In this document: piece by piece, positions 23,652 through 35,352 of the stretch
Layout of the letters: each line of letters begins with the position of its first letter
Numbering within the stretch: the first letter of the stretch is position 1
Assembly (NCBI GenBank): GCA_037042915.1
Contig: CM073197.1
Span: 3,844,001-3,908,000 of the forward strand
Direction of reading: 5' to 3'
DNA length: 64,000 nt
DNA from: Auricularia sp. M13
Taxonomy: Eukaryota; Basidiomycota; Agaricomycetes; Auriculariales; Auriculariaceae
The notes under the pieces: model-generated
What the model saw: only the letters and a program-made list of their open reading frames with translations
Told to the model about the DNA's origin: nothing
Databases searched by the model: none
Translations under genes and position numbers: made by a program

Positions 23652-24983
23652 TCAGCATCCAATGTGGATGCCGTCGTAAAGACCGTCGTGGTCGCTGATA
23701 TCGCTGTCGAAGATCGTAGGCTCCGTCTGGTCGATGCAGCCAGTCGCCTCAGAGTCCTGCCCTATATACGCCGCATGAAATTCGTGAATCTTCCGAGGGA
23801 GGATATTATGCTATGCTCACCTGGGCAAAGAAGCCACTGCTCTTGTTCGTTGATGTGAACCTCGCCCGAGGGGTGCAGGTATCCGAGGAACTTGCCTGCA
23901 AATACAATCAGCCGATCTTCAAGATCCAGGAGGTTCAACGACGCGACTAACCAGGGATGATGGGCACAGGGTCTTGCTGGTTGTTGACCCGGGTGAGGTC
24001 GGGCAGGTTAGCGTCGACGAAGTCTGCGAACGCTGGGTTTCCGATCTACGCACAGTTCCATCAGCACCGGTCGCCGAAGCGGTGGTATAGGTTCCCAGGA
24101 AAACTCACACGCGGTGTGCCATAACCGACAAACTTAAACGGCGTCGACGCCGGGATGCGGGACCGGAGGAAGAGCGCATCAAGCAAGCTGAGAGCAGCGC
24201 CTTCGTCCTAACATCAGCAACAGGATTGGCGTTGTGAGATAGCTTACCCAGAGAATGGGACGCAAATGTGACCGCTGCACCAGGATGCGCGGCAAGCGTA
24301 CGTTGTACGGCACTCAGGACGTCTGCTGCCGACCTGGATTGGGGCTCCATCAGGAATTGACGTAGGCTAACAATATCACAAAAAAGACCTAGCATGCGAA
24401 TCGCGGAATCCTTCGTGGACTTTCACACTCGAGGGAACGCCCGGAAAGAGCGTCGCGTTGAGCGCCTCTAGAGCGAACGCGCCGTCGGTCAAGAGCGGGA
24501 TGCTGCATGGGGAACGGTGAGATCGAGAACTCGAGGAAAAATCTTGAGCGTACATCTTGTCTGGGTCTGTTCCCTGGTGCGCCACGACTACAGTGTCCAA
24601 GGGAGGATAGAACCCGACAAACCCTGCGCGTCATAATAAGTAACCCGCGACAGCGAGAATGCAGCTGGAGCGTACAGAATTGAGTGGCCACCCCGTCTCC
24701 ACCGGATGCCATTGGGAGGAAGCCAGCAAGCGCGTCGCAGTTGGCTGCGGAGAAGTGGAAGGTCAGCTCAAGTTCTAAGCCGTAGGCTTTTCTCTCTACC
24801 TCCACAAGTCCACGTCGCCGTGGTCGCCGCCGAGCAGTACCCAGCCGAAGCAAACAGGGTGAAGGGACGGAGGGCTGCGATCTGTGCGGCGGATAAAGCC
24901 TGGAGGGTCTGCCTTCTTCCGATTGCAGTCGGACCGGCGAGCGCGAGCGCGGCGAGGGCTGCGACAACAACGATGCTCTGCAT
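23652..24983 (-). CDS. Secreted class 3 lipase / feruloyl-esterase-like alpha/beta hydrolase (copy 2)
   Basis: Paralogue of the gene at 21943-23276, facing it tail to tail with 375 bp between the stops. Exons 24983-24800, 24744-24676, 24623-24554, 24502-24389, 24333-24248, 24200-24109, 24045-23952, 23895-23821, 23761-23652 total 894 nt, 297 residues. Signal peptide MQSIVVVAALAALALAGP, then LQALSAAQIAALRPFTLF. Ser in SHSLG, Asp in NNQQDPVPII, His in SDHDGLYDG. Exons 2-8 (69, 70, 114, 86, 92, 94, 75 nt) match copy 1 exactly. All its introns have GT donors. Protein divergence is substantial, so the duplication is not recent. Confidence 0.93.
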
Positions 24984-26281
24984 GGCCGCACGAGGTCGAC
25001 GAGCTCCAGAGAGAGAGGGGTGGGTGAGGTCCCGCGAACGCGCTCAAATCCGGCTCCTCGATCTTAAATGGCCGGAAATGGAAGAGCGCGGGCATACGCC
25101 TTGCGTCACTGCATCTGCAATAGCACCCGCGCCACACTAGGGTCGCGTCCACACATTGCCGGGGAAGAAAGCGCGACATTGGGCCCGTAGACTGTACTGT
25201 AGCAACCAAGCAAGCCGGTGTGCTGATGGTCGCAGAGCGCGGATGAGCCCCGGTCGGCGACCGAGTGCCCCACACTGGCCGCAGGCCGTTTCCGTCGAAG
25301 AAAGTGCACGTTGCTCATTCCAAACATCTGTAAGGCGCTGCTGACAGCTGCACTATTTATGCAGCTTGTTATAAACGCATGCTGCGCCACTTGAAGCCGC
25401 GTGACCGAGTTCGTCTTCCAGCTAGGGCTGCGCGCGCGATGCTCAAGACGTCTCTGCCGAACCAGTCACGACAGGTCCACACTAGAAGGACACGCAGATG
25501 CACACCCAGCATGGGCTGGGCATTCTGAGCAGGTGGAGAAGCTGAGCGGGGCAAGAGCCCGGCGGTTGCCTGCGTCTTCAATAGAATGTCGTCCATGCGT
25601 AATCATGATAGAGCCCGGGCGGCGGAAGCAAGCACGGACCGTTCCGCGGAGAACAGCATATTTCAGCTCCGCTGCGAGTTTCTGCCCCTGATCGGATGAA
25701 TGCTTGCGATATCAATGTCAATAGTGGAGATTATGTCATACTAAAATTTCATCATTTCAGTTTTCGTGACTATTGACTGAGGTTCAAGTTTTCAACTCTG
25801 TTAGGTCATGTCAAAGCGGATACTGCTGTCCTGTGCAAGTAGGAATGATACAATGAGGCGCGTCAAGGCTGAAATTTTACTCTTAACTGCTGTAAATAAA
25901 CTTTGCTCTCTTCGCCTTTTGGATTTTGGCTCTACCAGAGGAGTGCGCAACAGGGCCCGTGCGCAGGCAGCGCCACACAGGCGTCGTCGCTTGCGCCAAT
26001 ACGATGCTTCAGCAACTACCTGTAAGTACTAGAATTTAAGAGGAAAATACGAAATGTCAGGTTGGTGAATTGCGTGCGTCCGCGCACGGAGAATGTCTAT
26101 GTACCTCGCGGATGCCAGGGACCAGGGTAAATTCTAGCGTGTAATCTACACTCCAATATAGATAAAGCTACGCGCTGACTACATGTCGTCAGCCTACTTA
26201 TTGCGATGCTTTCCGCAGCAATATCTTCAACTTCAGGATGCCGGGCCGGCTTCGCTTCACGTCTCTTTCTTCCCGACCATT
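24984..26281. other. Intergenic, no gene recognised
   Basis: Promoter of lipase copy 2 on the right of its start, then about 1.2 kb with only short unrelated frames. The stretch 25700-26150 is notably AT-richer than its surroundings. Confidence 0.4.
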
Positions 26282-29200
26282 ATGAGCACGAACGCAAGCG
26301 ATGCCCAGAGCACGTCCTTGCGCATGACTGCCCCGCCACAAGTTCCCGTAATGGTCGTGGACGAAAAGAATCAACGCCCCGGGCAATCCTGGAAACAGCA
26401 TGAAGGTGCGTCTTGGGATGGTTTAGCGTTGAAGCGCTGAATGCGGTCTATGTCAGTTCACGAGATTCCACACAAGTACGCAGTCGGTTTCCATGAATCA
26501 TGTGTGCGACCTGTCACTGGAATTTAACATTTGGCCCGCGATCAGCGACCTTCGTCTTGTCTTTCCTGGGTACGCCGCTACGCGCTCCGGAGTCGCATAT
26601 GTTGTTGCTCAGATTGCGCGCGCGCAGCCTCATGGTCACAGGTATGCAGTTTTGCCTTTCTTATACCTGAGCTGACGCATCCATGAATAGTTTTCCTAGG
26701 TACGTGCATGTCAGAGGACAGCAGGAAAATATCACGGCTGACAAAGCGCTCCGATCTGCACCCGAATGCTTCAGGTGCCCTCGATCAAGTATGCACAACT
26801 ACTCGTGTCGCTTTGCTCGTCTTCCAATCACTCCTAATTCTAATGACAGACCATAGTTGCAACAGCTTTGCCTACGATTATCCGGGACCTAGGCGGCTCC
26901 GACGGATACAGCTGGGTCGGGACGGCATACCTTTTGATGGCCAGCTGTGCGTTACGCATATACTGCGACCAACAGCTCCGTCTAAGCACAAAATACAGGC
27001 CTCGGACCGCTCTATGGTAAACTCTCTGACATCGTGGGTCGGAAGCCCGTCTTGTATACGTCGATCGCCATCTTCCTCGGAGGCAGCGCCCTCTGCGGAG
27101 CGGCCCAGAGCTTCATCTGGCTGGTCTTAGGCAAGTGCTTAGATACCTCAACATATTTGTCTCAATTACTATCCCGTAGCACGTGGGATGCAGGGAATTG
27201 GTGGCGGTGGCATTAGCCAGCTTGTGCAGATCACCATTTCAGACATCAGTGCGCATATGTATCGTGCTGCTGCGGGACTGCGTTCTCACGCTTTGACCCA
27301 GCCCCGTTGGAAAAGCGAGGCATATACACCGGTTTTATCGGGGCAGTGTGCGTCTGGTTGATCGCCGACAGCTCAGACTGAATGACTGACCATGCTTCCA
27401 TAGATGGGGTACGGTAGTGCGTCACTGGGAAGACCGCGTTCCTGACCTCCGCAGGCTTCGCAAGCGTATTCGGCCCACTCGTACGTCGCCATCCTTCTGG
27501 CGGTACAATGCTGACGCTTGACGCCAGGTGGGAGGCGTCTTGACGGACCATGCTAGTTGGCGGTGGATCTTCTGGATTGTCAGTCCCGTCAGACCACTTT
27601 GTTCGTCACCGGCTCAATTTGTGACGGTAGAACCTTCCAACTGGCGGTATCGCAGCTTTGCTTCTCATATGCTTCCTCAAGGTACGCCCATAGCCATAAT
27701 CACCCGCCAAGATGTAGTTCTAAGCCGCATGCACTTTCGTTAGCTCAACCCAGTGAAGCAAAAGACATTTCACCAGCATGTCACTGAGTTCGACTTCATC
27801 GGACTAGGCCTCCTCATGAGTGGAATAGTGCTTTTGCTCCTCGGTTTCAACGCGGGAGAGAAGGACTGGTCGTCGCGCAACACCATCATATTCCTCACGA
27901 TCGGCTGTGTGCTCCTCGTCGCAGGAGGAATCAATGAAGCCCGAACGAATCGATCGCCTATCATACCACCCCGACTTTTCAAGACGCGCACAACGTTAGG
28001 AGTCTTGCTGTCGACCTTCCTCCATTCGTTCGTGTTCTTCGGTGAATACTCACCCTCTCGAGCTCTCTCACGCGTAACTGATGAGTCTCAGGCGTCAGCT
28101 ACTACGGTCCGGGTAATGCATTCCTGGACAATGATATCGCTGATTACTGAGCGCGGAGCGACGCAGTCTACTTTCAGGTGCTAGGAGCCTCTGCGACGAA
28201 GAGCGGTGTCCAGATGATCCCGTTTTCGTTTGGCATGTCACTCGTAGCCGTGGTAGCTGGTTTCATCCTCGTCAGAATCGGTGCATACCGTCCTGTTATC
28301 TGGTTCGGATGGGTGCGTCTGACCTCTATCTCTTTACCCTCGCCGAGCTCACTCCGCTAGGTGGTCATGCTGCTCGGCCAAGGACTCATGATTATGTTCG
28401 ACGAGAAGACTTCGCTGTTCGTTGGTTCTTGCACTTTAGTCGAAGTCCGTAACATCCTGACTTTCGTCTCAGAGCCTCGCAAGAGATAATTTTGCTTGTA
28501 TCGGCAGTTGGTGTCGGCTGCCTATTCCACCCGCCTCTAATCGGTGAGTTTCTGCGGCTGAAGCGAGGACGGCTCGACGCCTGACTCGTTCTTATAATTT
28601 CAGCCCTTCAATCTGCAATGCCGCTCGACGATATGGCCACTGCTACTGCAACCTTCGCCCTCATAAGGTGAAGCGTGGCCTCAAATTTGCCATGCACAGA
28701 CTAACTTCGTATCAGACAGATTGTACGTTGACCACTGAAATGGTATTGGATCGCCTGAGACTGTGTAGGGAGGGACGATTGGCATCTCGGTCGGTGGCGC
28801 AATCTACGCGTCGGAGACCCACCGCCGGCTGCAGGCAATTGGGTTCACCCTCACGGACGAGCTGCGTGGTCTGAGCCATATTCAGGTGCGTTCAACAACC
28901 AGGTCGACTCCAGTCGCTCATCTAGCACCTGTAACCTAGCCGCTTGATGTCAGGAACAAGGTGCTGCACGCGTATACAGCCAGCGTTTCCACCATCTGGT
29001 GCGAACCTCCGGAACGTGCATTCGATCAACTGACGCGGTTTCAAGGATCGTGTGGACCCCACTAGTTTTCGTCGGGCTTCTCTTCGGTAAGACGCTCGTT
29101 CCCCTCGATTCAGGAGGTTCATAGGACTACAGTTATTCCGATGCGCGAATACACGCTCAAGAGGCGGATAGTCAGGAATCGCAAGGCCGGGGCGGACACA

Positions 29201-29350
29201 AATGCTGCTACTACCGGCGTCGAGGAGTTTCCCTCGAGCGCATCGGTTTCCGACGTGGAGAAGGGTCCGATAGAGATTTCGGTTAGATCCTATCCCAAAG
29301 ATGGGTCAGACACCCCCAATGTCACAGGCCTGGGCGACGAGACGAAGTAA
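26282..29350 (+). CDS. MFS drug/proton antiporter, DHA2 (14-TM) type, 25 exons including micro-exons
   Basis: Probable plasma-membrane exporter. Exons: 26282-26405, 26457-26475, 26546-26569, 26628-26641, 26691-26699, 26775-26788, 26850-26946, 26999-27130, 27180-27248, 27302-27347, 27404-27408, 27455-27480, 27528-27578, 27631-27681, 27744-28041, 28092-28112, 28167-28312, 28361-28416, 28473-28543, 28604-28667, 28716-28722, 28769-28885, 28940-28998, 29046-29086, 29133-29350; total 1779 nt, 592 residues, in frame. Landmarks: FLGALDQTIVATALPTIIRD (assembled from three micro-exons), YGKLSDIVGRKPVLY (motif A), ARGMQGIGGGGI (motif C region), GPLVGGVLTDHASWRW, FWINLPTGGI, and the C-terminal IPMREYTLKRRIV. 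One intron (27131-27179) has a GC donor. An upstream in-frame ATG-free extension exists, so 26282 is the chosen start. Confidence 0.9.
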
Positions 29351-29438
29351 TATCAATGGTTAGGGTCCATCAGCGCGACAGGACTGCTATTCAGATTGAT
29401 TAGTGCCCGGCAACTCCAGAAGTACGGCTGATTCGAGG

Positions 29439-30439
29439 TTAGAGTTCTCGAACACTTCGTCGCGTTGAGATATCAGGAGCGATTTCGTCGTCGGGAGCCT
29501 TTGAAAACAAGAGAGCAGTCTGCAGACGGGTGGCGCTGTCGTCGTCCAGACCGCATGAGTGACACCAACGTATCACGGTGTCATTCTCTACCATGATAGT
29601 CCCAGAGCTGGAGTCCAGAGCCTGCCGCCGTGGTGTCAAGAACGGGAACTCTCGTCGCTGCTTTCCCATTTTGGCACGGAGATGCTCCGCAAGGTGATGT
29701 GCTGCCCCTGCTTCAGAGCCCAGATCCAGAAGAGCCTGCAGAAGCACGTTCAGACATGGATTTAGAGAAGCGTTGCCCTCCAGGGCTGCCAAGACGGCAG
29801 AGATGGCCTCTAGAGACCACGGCATCAGTTATGCTGTGGTTGACGTGAAAATGAACCAACTACCACGTGCCATGCCAGCAGCCAACAGCAGCTCCGAGGA
29901 GGTGAGGGCAAGAGATGGAGAGCCTAACCACTGGGAGCGCGTGTCAGAAACAGGGAGATTTAGTCTGGTGACACCAGGCTTGCATACCTGGTCTTTGCCC
30001 GAATCCAGTAGTAGCAAGCCAGCGCCGAAATCTCCTAGCTTCGTGCAGCACCGCAGGCCCGTGTCGAGCAGCGACCTGTGGTACTCCTTGGAGTCTACCG
30101 TTTCAGGCTTACGAAGTTCGCTCTGGACGATCTCGAGCGCACGCGCATAGTCGCGCTGCGCGTATAGTCTGCTGATATCATAATCGATGGTTTTGAGGGC
30201 AGCTTTAGCAGCCATGATTCCGGGAAGGGCTCCGGGAGACGAGTACCACTCCAAAGACGTTCAGACAAGGGTCCGCAATGATGATACGCACTCACTCCTT
30301 CGCTGACAACGATAAGCTCGTTGGAAGGGTTATATGACTGTCTGCTCTCCTCAAAGGCAGCTCGCATTCTATCATCCCGAGATCTGACATGTCCGTCGTC
30401 AAACGCAGAATCGTCCAGAGCTCCGAAAGGATCTTCCAT
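29439..30439 (-). CDS. Conserved helical (TPR-like) protein of unknown function
   Basis: Exons 30439-30296, 30248-29988, 29930-29864 and 29809-29439 total 843 nt, 280 residues in frame. I cannot name a family. The N-terminus is acidic (MEDPFGALDDSAFDDG), then ELIVVSEG joins WYSSPGALPGIMAAKAALK. Paired amphipathic helices follow, including YAQRDYARALEIVQSEL, GLRCCTKLGDFGAGLLLLD, SSELLLAAGMAREAISAVL and LNVLLQALLDLGSEAGAAHH, with TPR-like small/large residue spacing. No signal peptide or membrane span. Its 3' end is 89 bp from the stop of the MFS gene (convergent); its start is 116 bp downstream of the end of the 5-oxoprolinase-like gene on the same strand. Confidence 0.7.
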
Positions 30440-30554
30440 GGGAGAGTGTGGAAAGAACAAGTTGTGACGCGGTCAACATCTCCGCCTAAAATCCTTCCTA
30501 CTGTATCTGGTTCCAGCAGTCATCCTTTATATTCGAGTACAAGGTCAGTACAAA

Positions 30555-33252
30555 TCAGTCGAGAGTAATGTACAGCTGCATGCTCGTGACAAGCGCACGC
30601 GCGTCGGGAGTAATGACAATGGTCTGCGTCTCGTCGATGACTACAGCAGGGCCGCGGACCTCCTCGCCAACCTCCAAGTCGCCCAGTTCATACACCGGCG
30701 CGTCAACCCTGCCAGCCCCGTCGAAATATACACTATGCGTCGCGCGCGGCTTCGCCTTGACAGCGTGCACACCACCGTCCTTGCGCAGCCGTTCAGCCTC
30801 GGCGTGCACGCTCTCGGGCCGCTTGTCGAACGTGCGCCCGACGCCGCGAACGATGAGGTCATCGACGAGCACGCGCGTATTATGCAGCACGAAGCCGAAC
30901 TGCTCCTTGTGCGCGCGCTGGAAGGCTGCGCCGTAATCGTCGTTCTCGTCGCGCGGCACGATCTGCAGCGCCGTGTCCGTCCCATCGAAGCGCATGTTGA
31001 GCGTGCGCTCGACCTTGATGCGCCGCTCCTCGAAGCCCTGCTTCTTGAGCTCATCTCGGACCTGCTTTGACAGGGCGTCAAGACGCTGCAGAAGTTGGGG
31101 CCGCGTATTATCGTTGTATGGTGTCGATGACGGCTCCTGGACTTCATGCACTCTGGTCAAAGGAGGTCAATTCTATACGTATTGAAGAAACCGCGCCTCG
31201 ATTCACCTGTCTGCAAGGTTCAGCCCGTATGCCGAGAGGATGGAGGAGTAGCGATGGATTAAAACGGTCTTGATACCCAGCAGCTTTGCGATATCGCAAG
31301 CGTGCTGGCCTCCCGCACCGCCGAAAGACGCAAGTCTGAAATCAAATAAGCCCATGCCCTTCGAGGACTTTATGCGACTCACACATGCGCGCCCGTTGCG
31401 TAGCCTCGCGACTCCGTAAGCGCGCGAATAGGCCTGCACATCGTTTCGTTCGCAACCTTGATAAAGCCGTACACGATCTCGTCGATATCAAGCTTCTTAC
31501 TTGACCCAGCGTTAACCTCGTCCGCCAGCTTCTCGAACGCTGAGCGCGACGCATCAGCGTCCAAGGGCTCGTTCTCTGATTTGCCAAAAATCTTCGGGAA
31601 GAAGTCTGGTATCAAGCGGCCGAGTAGCAGGTTTGCGTCCGTCACGGCAAGTGGCCCTCCTTTACTACATGAGCGTTAGCGATGCAGACACGCATGAAGA
31701 TCAGACCGACATACCGATAACACGCTGGACCTGGCTCTGCCCCAGCGCTTTCCGGTCCTGCAAGGCAGAGACCGTTCTTGAAGGTCAAGCAAGACCCACC
31801 ACCCGCGGCGACCGTGTTGATGTCCAACTGCGGCGACTGAATTGTCACGCCAGCGGTGGTCGTCTCGTATACGGTCTCATACCGCCCGGCGAAGCGCGAC
31901 ACATCTGTTGACGTGCCGCCGATGTCAATCCTAAGTTAGGCAGCATGTCAGCTGCGAGACACAGCGCTCGAGATAGCAGGCGCACCCAATGACAGGCTGT
32001 TTGCGCTCTTCGTCCCAACTTGTCAGCGCAAAGCCGACTACACCGCCAGCCGGGCCGCTCAGGATGCTCTTCAGCCCGCTGAAGTTCTCCAGATCTAGCA
32101 GGCCGCCGTCCGAGCCCATAAACTCCACACGGGGGTTTTCTGGCCCGCCCTTCCGCAGCTTCGCATCGAAGCCGGCGAAGAAGCCGTCCAGATACGCCAT
32201 GAGCACTGGCGTGAGGTACGCGTCGGCCGTCGCGGAGACGCCCCGCGGGACGAGCTTGATCATGGGCAGGAGCTGCGCGGACATGCTGACGTGCTCAAAG
32301 CCGACTTCGGAGGCCAGTTTCCCGACGAGGAGTTCATGTTCCGGGAAGGTGTAAGAGTGGACGAAGCAGACGGCGATGGAGCGGTACCCGTCGTCGTATA
32401 GCTTCTGCAGGTCCTTCTTCACGGCCGCCGTATCTGCAGTTCATGAGTAGCTGCTGCAGTAGCAGTTAAAGAGTGAAAGGATGCGTACCTGGCTCACGCA
32501 GAATGCGCACTGCTTCCCCCGATATGCCGCGAACGATGCGCCCCGAGCCTTCATAGCTGGCACCGCGGTAGTCTTGCACAATATTGCCCTTTTCGTCGAA
32601 CTTGACGGCATTGTCGTCGGCTTGCGGGTCGGACGTGAAGCCCACCAGCGTCACGCGTTCGTCCACTTCGAGCACGGTCGAGTACAACTGGCTGGGACGC
32701 TTAATGTTCAAATCGAAAATGCGGGGCCGGGACTGGTTGCCAATGAGAAGGAGGTCCTTGAAGCCTTTGGTGATGACGAGAGCGTGCTTGCGGCCTTTCC
32801 GCTCGAGGAGCGCATTTGTGGCGACGGTTGTTGACAGGCGAATGTAATCTAAATCTCTATGAGTATGTATACGTTGAAAGCATAGGGTATAAGATGCGCA
32901 CCAATCTTATCGGTCTTGAGTGTCTGTCCACGAGGAATCTTCTGGTCGGTGACCGCTTCCAGTATCCGCCGAATGCCCTCCGTCGGGGCGTCCTTATAGT
33001 TGTTCGTGTCCTGAGATACTGCGCAGGAGGATATGATGAGCTATAGTAACATGAACATAGGTCACGTACAGAGTTTGACGATCATCTCCTTGCGTTCGCC
33101 TTCGCGATCCGGGTCCGGGTACGACCTTCGTTCGAGCGTATAGCGACTTGATTTTCGCACGAGTGTTCTTGTGCTTACGCATAGACGTCGCAGAATGTCC
33201 CGCCGCGGTCGGCGCATATCCGTATGGACCTGTCTGGCACGCTCTTGACCAT
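30555..33252 (-). pseudogene. 5-oxoprolinase-like gene, hydantoinase A half only, with N-terminal frameshift
   Basis: 5-oxoprolinase (about 1250-1300 residues in fungi) hydrolyses 5-oxoproline with ATP in glutathione turnover and consists of HyuA and HyuB halves. Nine exons cover HyuA: 33252-33179, 33125-33070, 33019-32902, 32848-32489, 32433-31986, 31930-31715, 31664-31383, 31335-31207, 31152-30555. Landmarks: [87 protein letters not shown], and VIDETQTIVITPDA before a stop at 30555. No HyuB sequence follows; the next gene begins 116 bp downstream. Exons sum to 2281 nt, one base too many: the extra base lies in a TTT run at 33000-33002 (minus AAC AAA C for AAC AAC), which breaks the conserved SQDxxNYKDAPTEG segment. 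A stand-alone HyuA-like protein is the alternative if the extra base is an error. Confidence 0.85.
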
Positions 33253-34350
33253 GCTGAACGAGAGGGGATGAGGGAAGGTCGGCAAGCCCGGAACGACAGC
33301 CGAATTGATTCCGGGCCGTCAAACAGACTGGGAGCAATTAGTGGGAGAATAAAGCGTTCCAGGGTGGAAGGGATCGTATAATTAAGTGAATATTCGAGCT
33401 AGAAAACTCGGGTCGAAGTGACGAGACATACGAAAAAAAATATGGTCAGTCGTGTAGCCAGCCAAGCCACCACTGGTCCACCTCCATGGGAAGGGTTGGG
33501 GAAGAGTGAGATTTATCGAGCAGCTGTCTCGTTTGCTACGTTAAGTTGTGTATCGTTCAACCTCGCAGTTGACTTCAGACTGGACCCTGCTTGATGGCAG
33601 ATCCGAAGAGCTGGCAAAGCGAACAAGCGGAATCCTCCTGGCCAAACATAAAGGCAAGCTCAGAAAGCAGGATACCGGCGGTTACAGATCATATTTGTCT
33701 GGCGAAACTAGCCTAGCACCCGAAAACGCGTCGATAAGTACCAGCTCCAGCTACGCATTAAGACTGCACAGTTCTGACAGAAGGCGCACACGCCACACGT
33801 GGTTCGGAGCATCAGACGCGTCATTTCTACGCGTAGAGGTAGCCAAAGAACGTGAGTCGACGCTGCCAGAAAGTCCATGTGTAGACGGAAGGGCCTGGTG
33901 TAAGGAAGAGGAGAGTGCGCGGACCCTGAATTTGGTGACATGGGCGTTATAAGTATGTCATTGTAGTCTCCAGTACTCACTTTAGCTGGTTAATTCAGTA
34001 TCGCTCGTTTGATCTTTTTGTGCATATGCATGGGCCCTAAAGGGCGAACTGCTGCTCGAGAAAGTGAACGTCTTCTTGTGGAGGACAATATTAATGCAGG
34101 CTTGCTTCTGATTCACCGTTGCCTCCCTCCGCTTTGTTTCAACAGAAGTGCCAGCAAGAGGCCTGCTTTTCCAGTAACGGTTTCTTGGTGTAGAATGATA
34201 GGTAAGTACGTTGCTCTTTCCACATCACGAGGAAGGATGTCCGCGCAGCACGGGTCATCGACAAATTAGAATGTGATAAATAATTATAGTAGAAGCAAAG
34301 AAGCGCGAATCTCTGGCGAATCTCCACTCCATCGCGCCAAGGCGATGCAA
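33253..34350. other. Intergenic, no gene recognised
   Basis: Short frames on both strands (for example 33708-33980 minus) without domain signal, conserved start context or splice structure. Confidence 0.4.
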
Positions 34351-34971
34351 TCAGATGTTGAATGCATCCTTTGCACGCTCCCAGTACGCAGCTCTGCCCT
34401 CGTCAATGGTGACGCCCACGCATGCCATGTAGGACGCAAAGCCAGCATCCGGGTCGTCCTTGAGCTCGTCGCGCACGCTGTCGTCGCACTGCGTCGCCAG
34501 GAACCATGGGCCCGCGCCGAAGTTGTACTTGTCGGGCGTGACGAGCGCCAGAATCGCGTCCAAATCCGTCGTCTGTGCCAGCTCGTCCTGCAGCTCGGGA
34601 ATGGACTCGGCATAGAGCTTGACGTAGTTGGGCATGAACATGGCGCTCGTGCCCTGCCCCGGGCGTCCGGGCCACATGTTGTGCTTGTACTTGAGGTCTC
34701 CGCTCTCGAGTCCAACAAGAGCCAGCACGGCAGCGATCTGCGCGGGATGGTGCAGATTGAACTGGCGCATGGCGGCCACGAAGTAGGGAGCAGCCTGCTC
34801 TGCAGTGCGGCAGTCGTCGACTGCAATTGCGCCCTCGCACGTGTTCGAGGTCGGCATAATCTTTTCGATGATATTTGCGACCGCCTTGTTGATGACATTG
34901 GGAGGGGCATGCCTGCTGGCCGAGACCATGGTGGCCAGTGCAAGCGCTGAGACGGCGAACTGAGGACGCAT
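34351..34971 (-). CDS. Small secreted protein, possible lysozyme-like fold
   Basis: Single-exon gene of 206 residues. The N-terminus MRPQFAVSALALATMVSASR is a clear signal peptide. Mature part contains SNTCEGAIAVDDCRT, AAVLALVGLESGDLKYKHN, WPGRPGQGTSAMFMPNYVKL, and Cys residues at CEG, DDC, QCDD and ACVG that could form two disulfides. The ESGD..YK...PGRPGQGT pattern occurs in a family of fungal secreted proteins; the Glu in an LESGD context resembles lysozyme-like muramidase folds, but this is an inference. Clear coding composition over the full length and no intron. Confidence 0.75.
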   Translation of the reverse strand: MRPQFAVSALALATMVSASRHAPPNVINKAVANIIEKIMPTSNTCEGAIAVDDCRTAEQAAPYFVAAMRQFNLHHPAQIAAVLALVGLESGDLKYKHNMWPGRPGQGTSAMFMPNYVKLYAESIPELQDELAQTTDLDAILALVTPDKYNFGAGPWFLATQCDDSVRDELKDDPDAGFASYMACVGVTIDEGRAAYWERAKDAFNI

Positions 34972-35352
34972 TGCTATTAGAGCGATTATTCAGAGCAGCG
35001 AAGTCGCGGGAATCCGGCAATGAGCGTCGTGGATGGTGACAGGAAGAAAAGGAAGATGACGGAGTTCGAACACGTGAAGCCTCCTTGTCCGTTACTACTG
35101 GCTGACCGTCCTGAAGGCCGCACACGCATGAAAAGAGATTTCTGAATACTCAAGAACAAGTCCAATAGTCTATGGCTACCTTAATCACCTGTCTGCATGT
35201 CGGTCGGGACTTGCAGACTGCTATCAGCAAGCTTTCGAAGGATTTGGCGTTGCCCGGTCAGATTTTCCCGCTACCTACAGGGCAGGCGTCTAGAACTGAT
35301 AGTTTTATAAGACACGACCACGAAGTCCGGTCTTCGCAAGGTGGCTTGGGGT

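Noticed and set aside
33548-33952. 134-codon plus-strand frame
   Set aside because: Begins at a non-ATG codon and has no domain or splice support.
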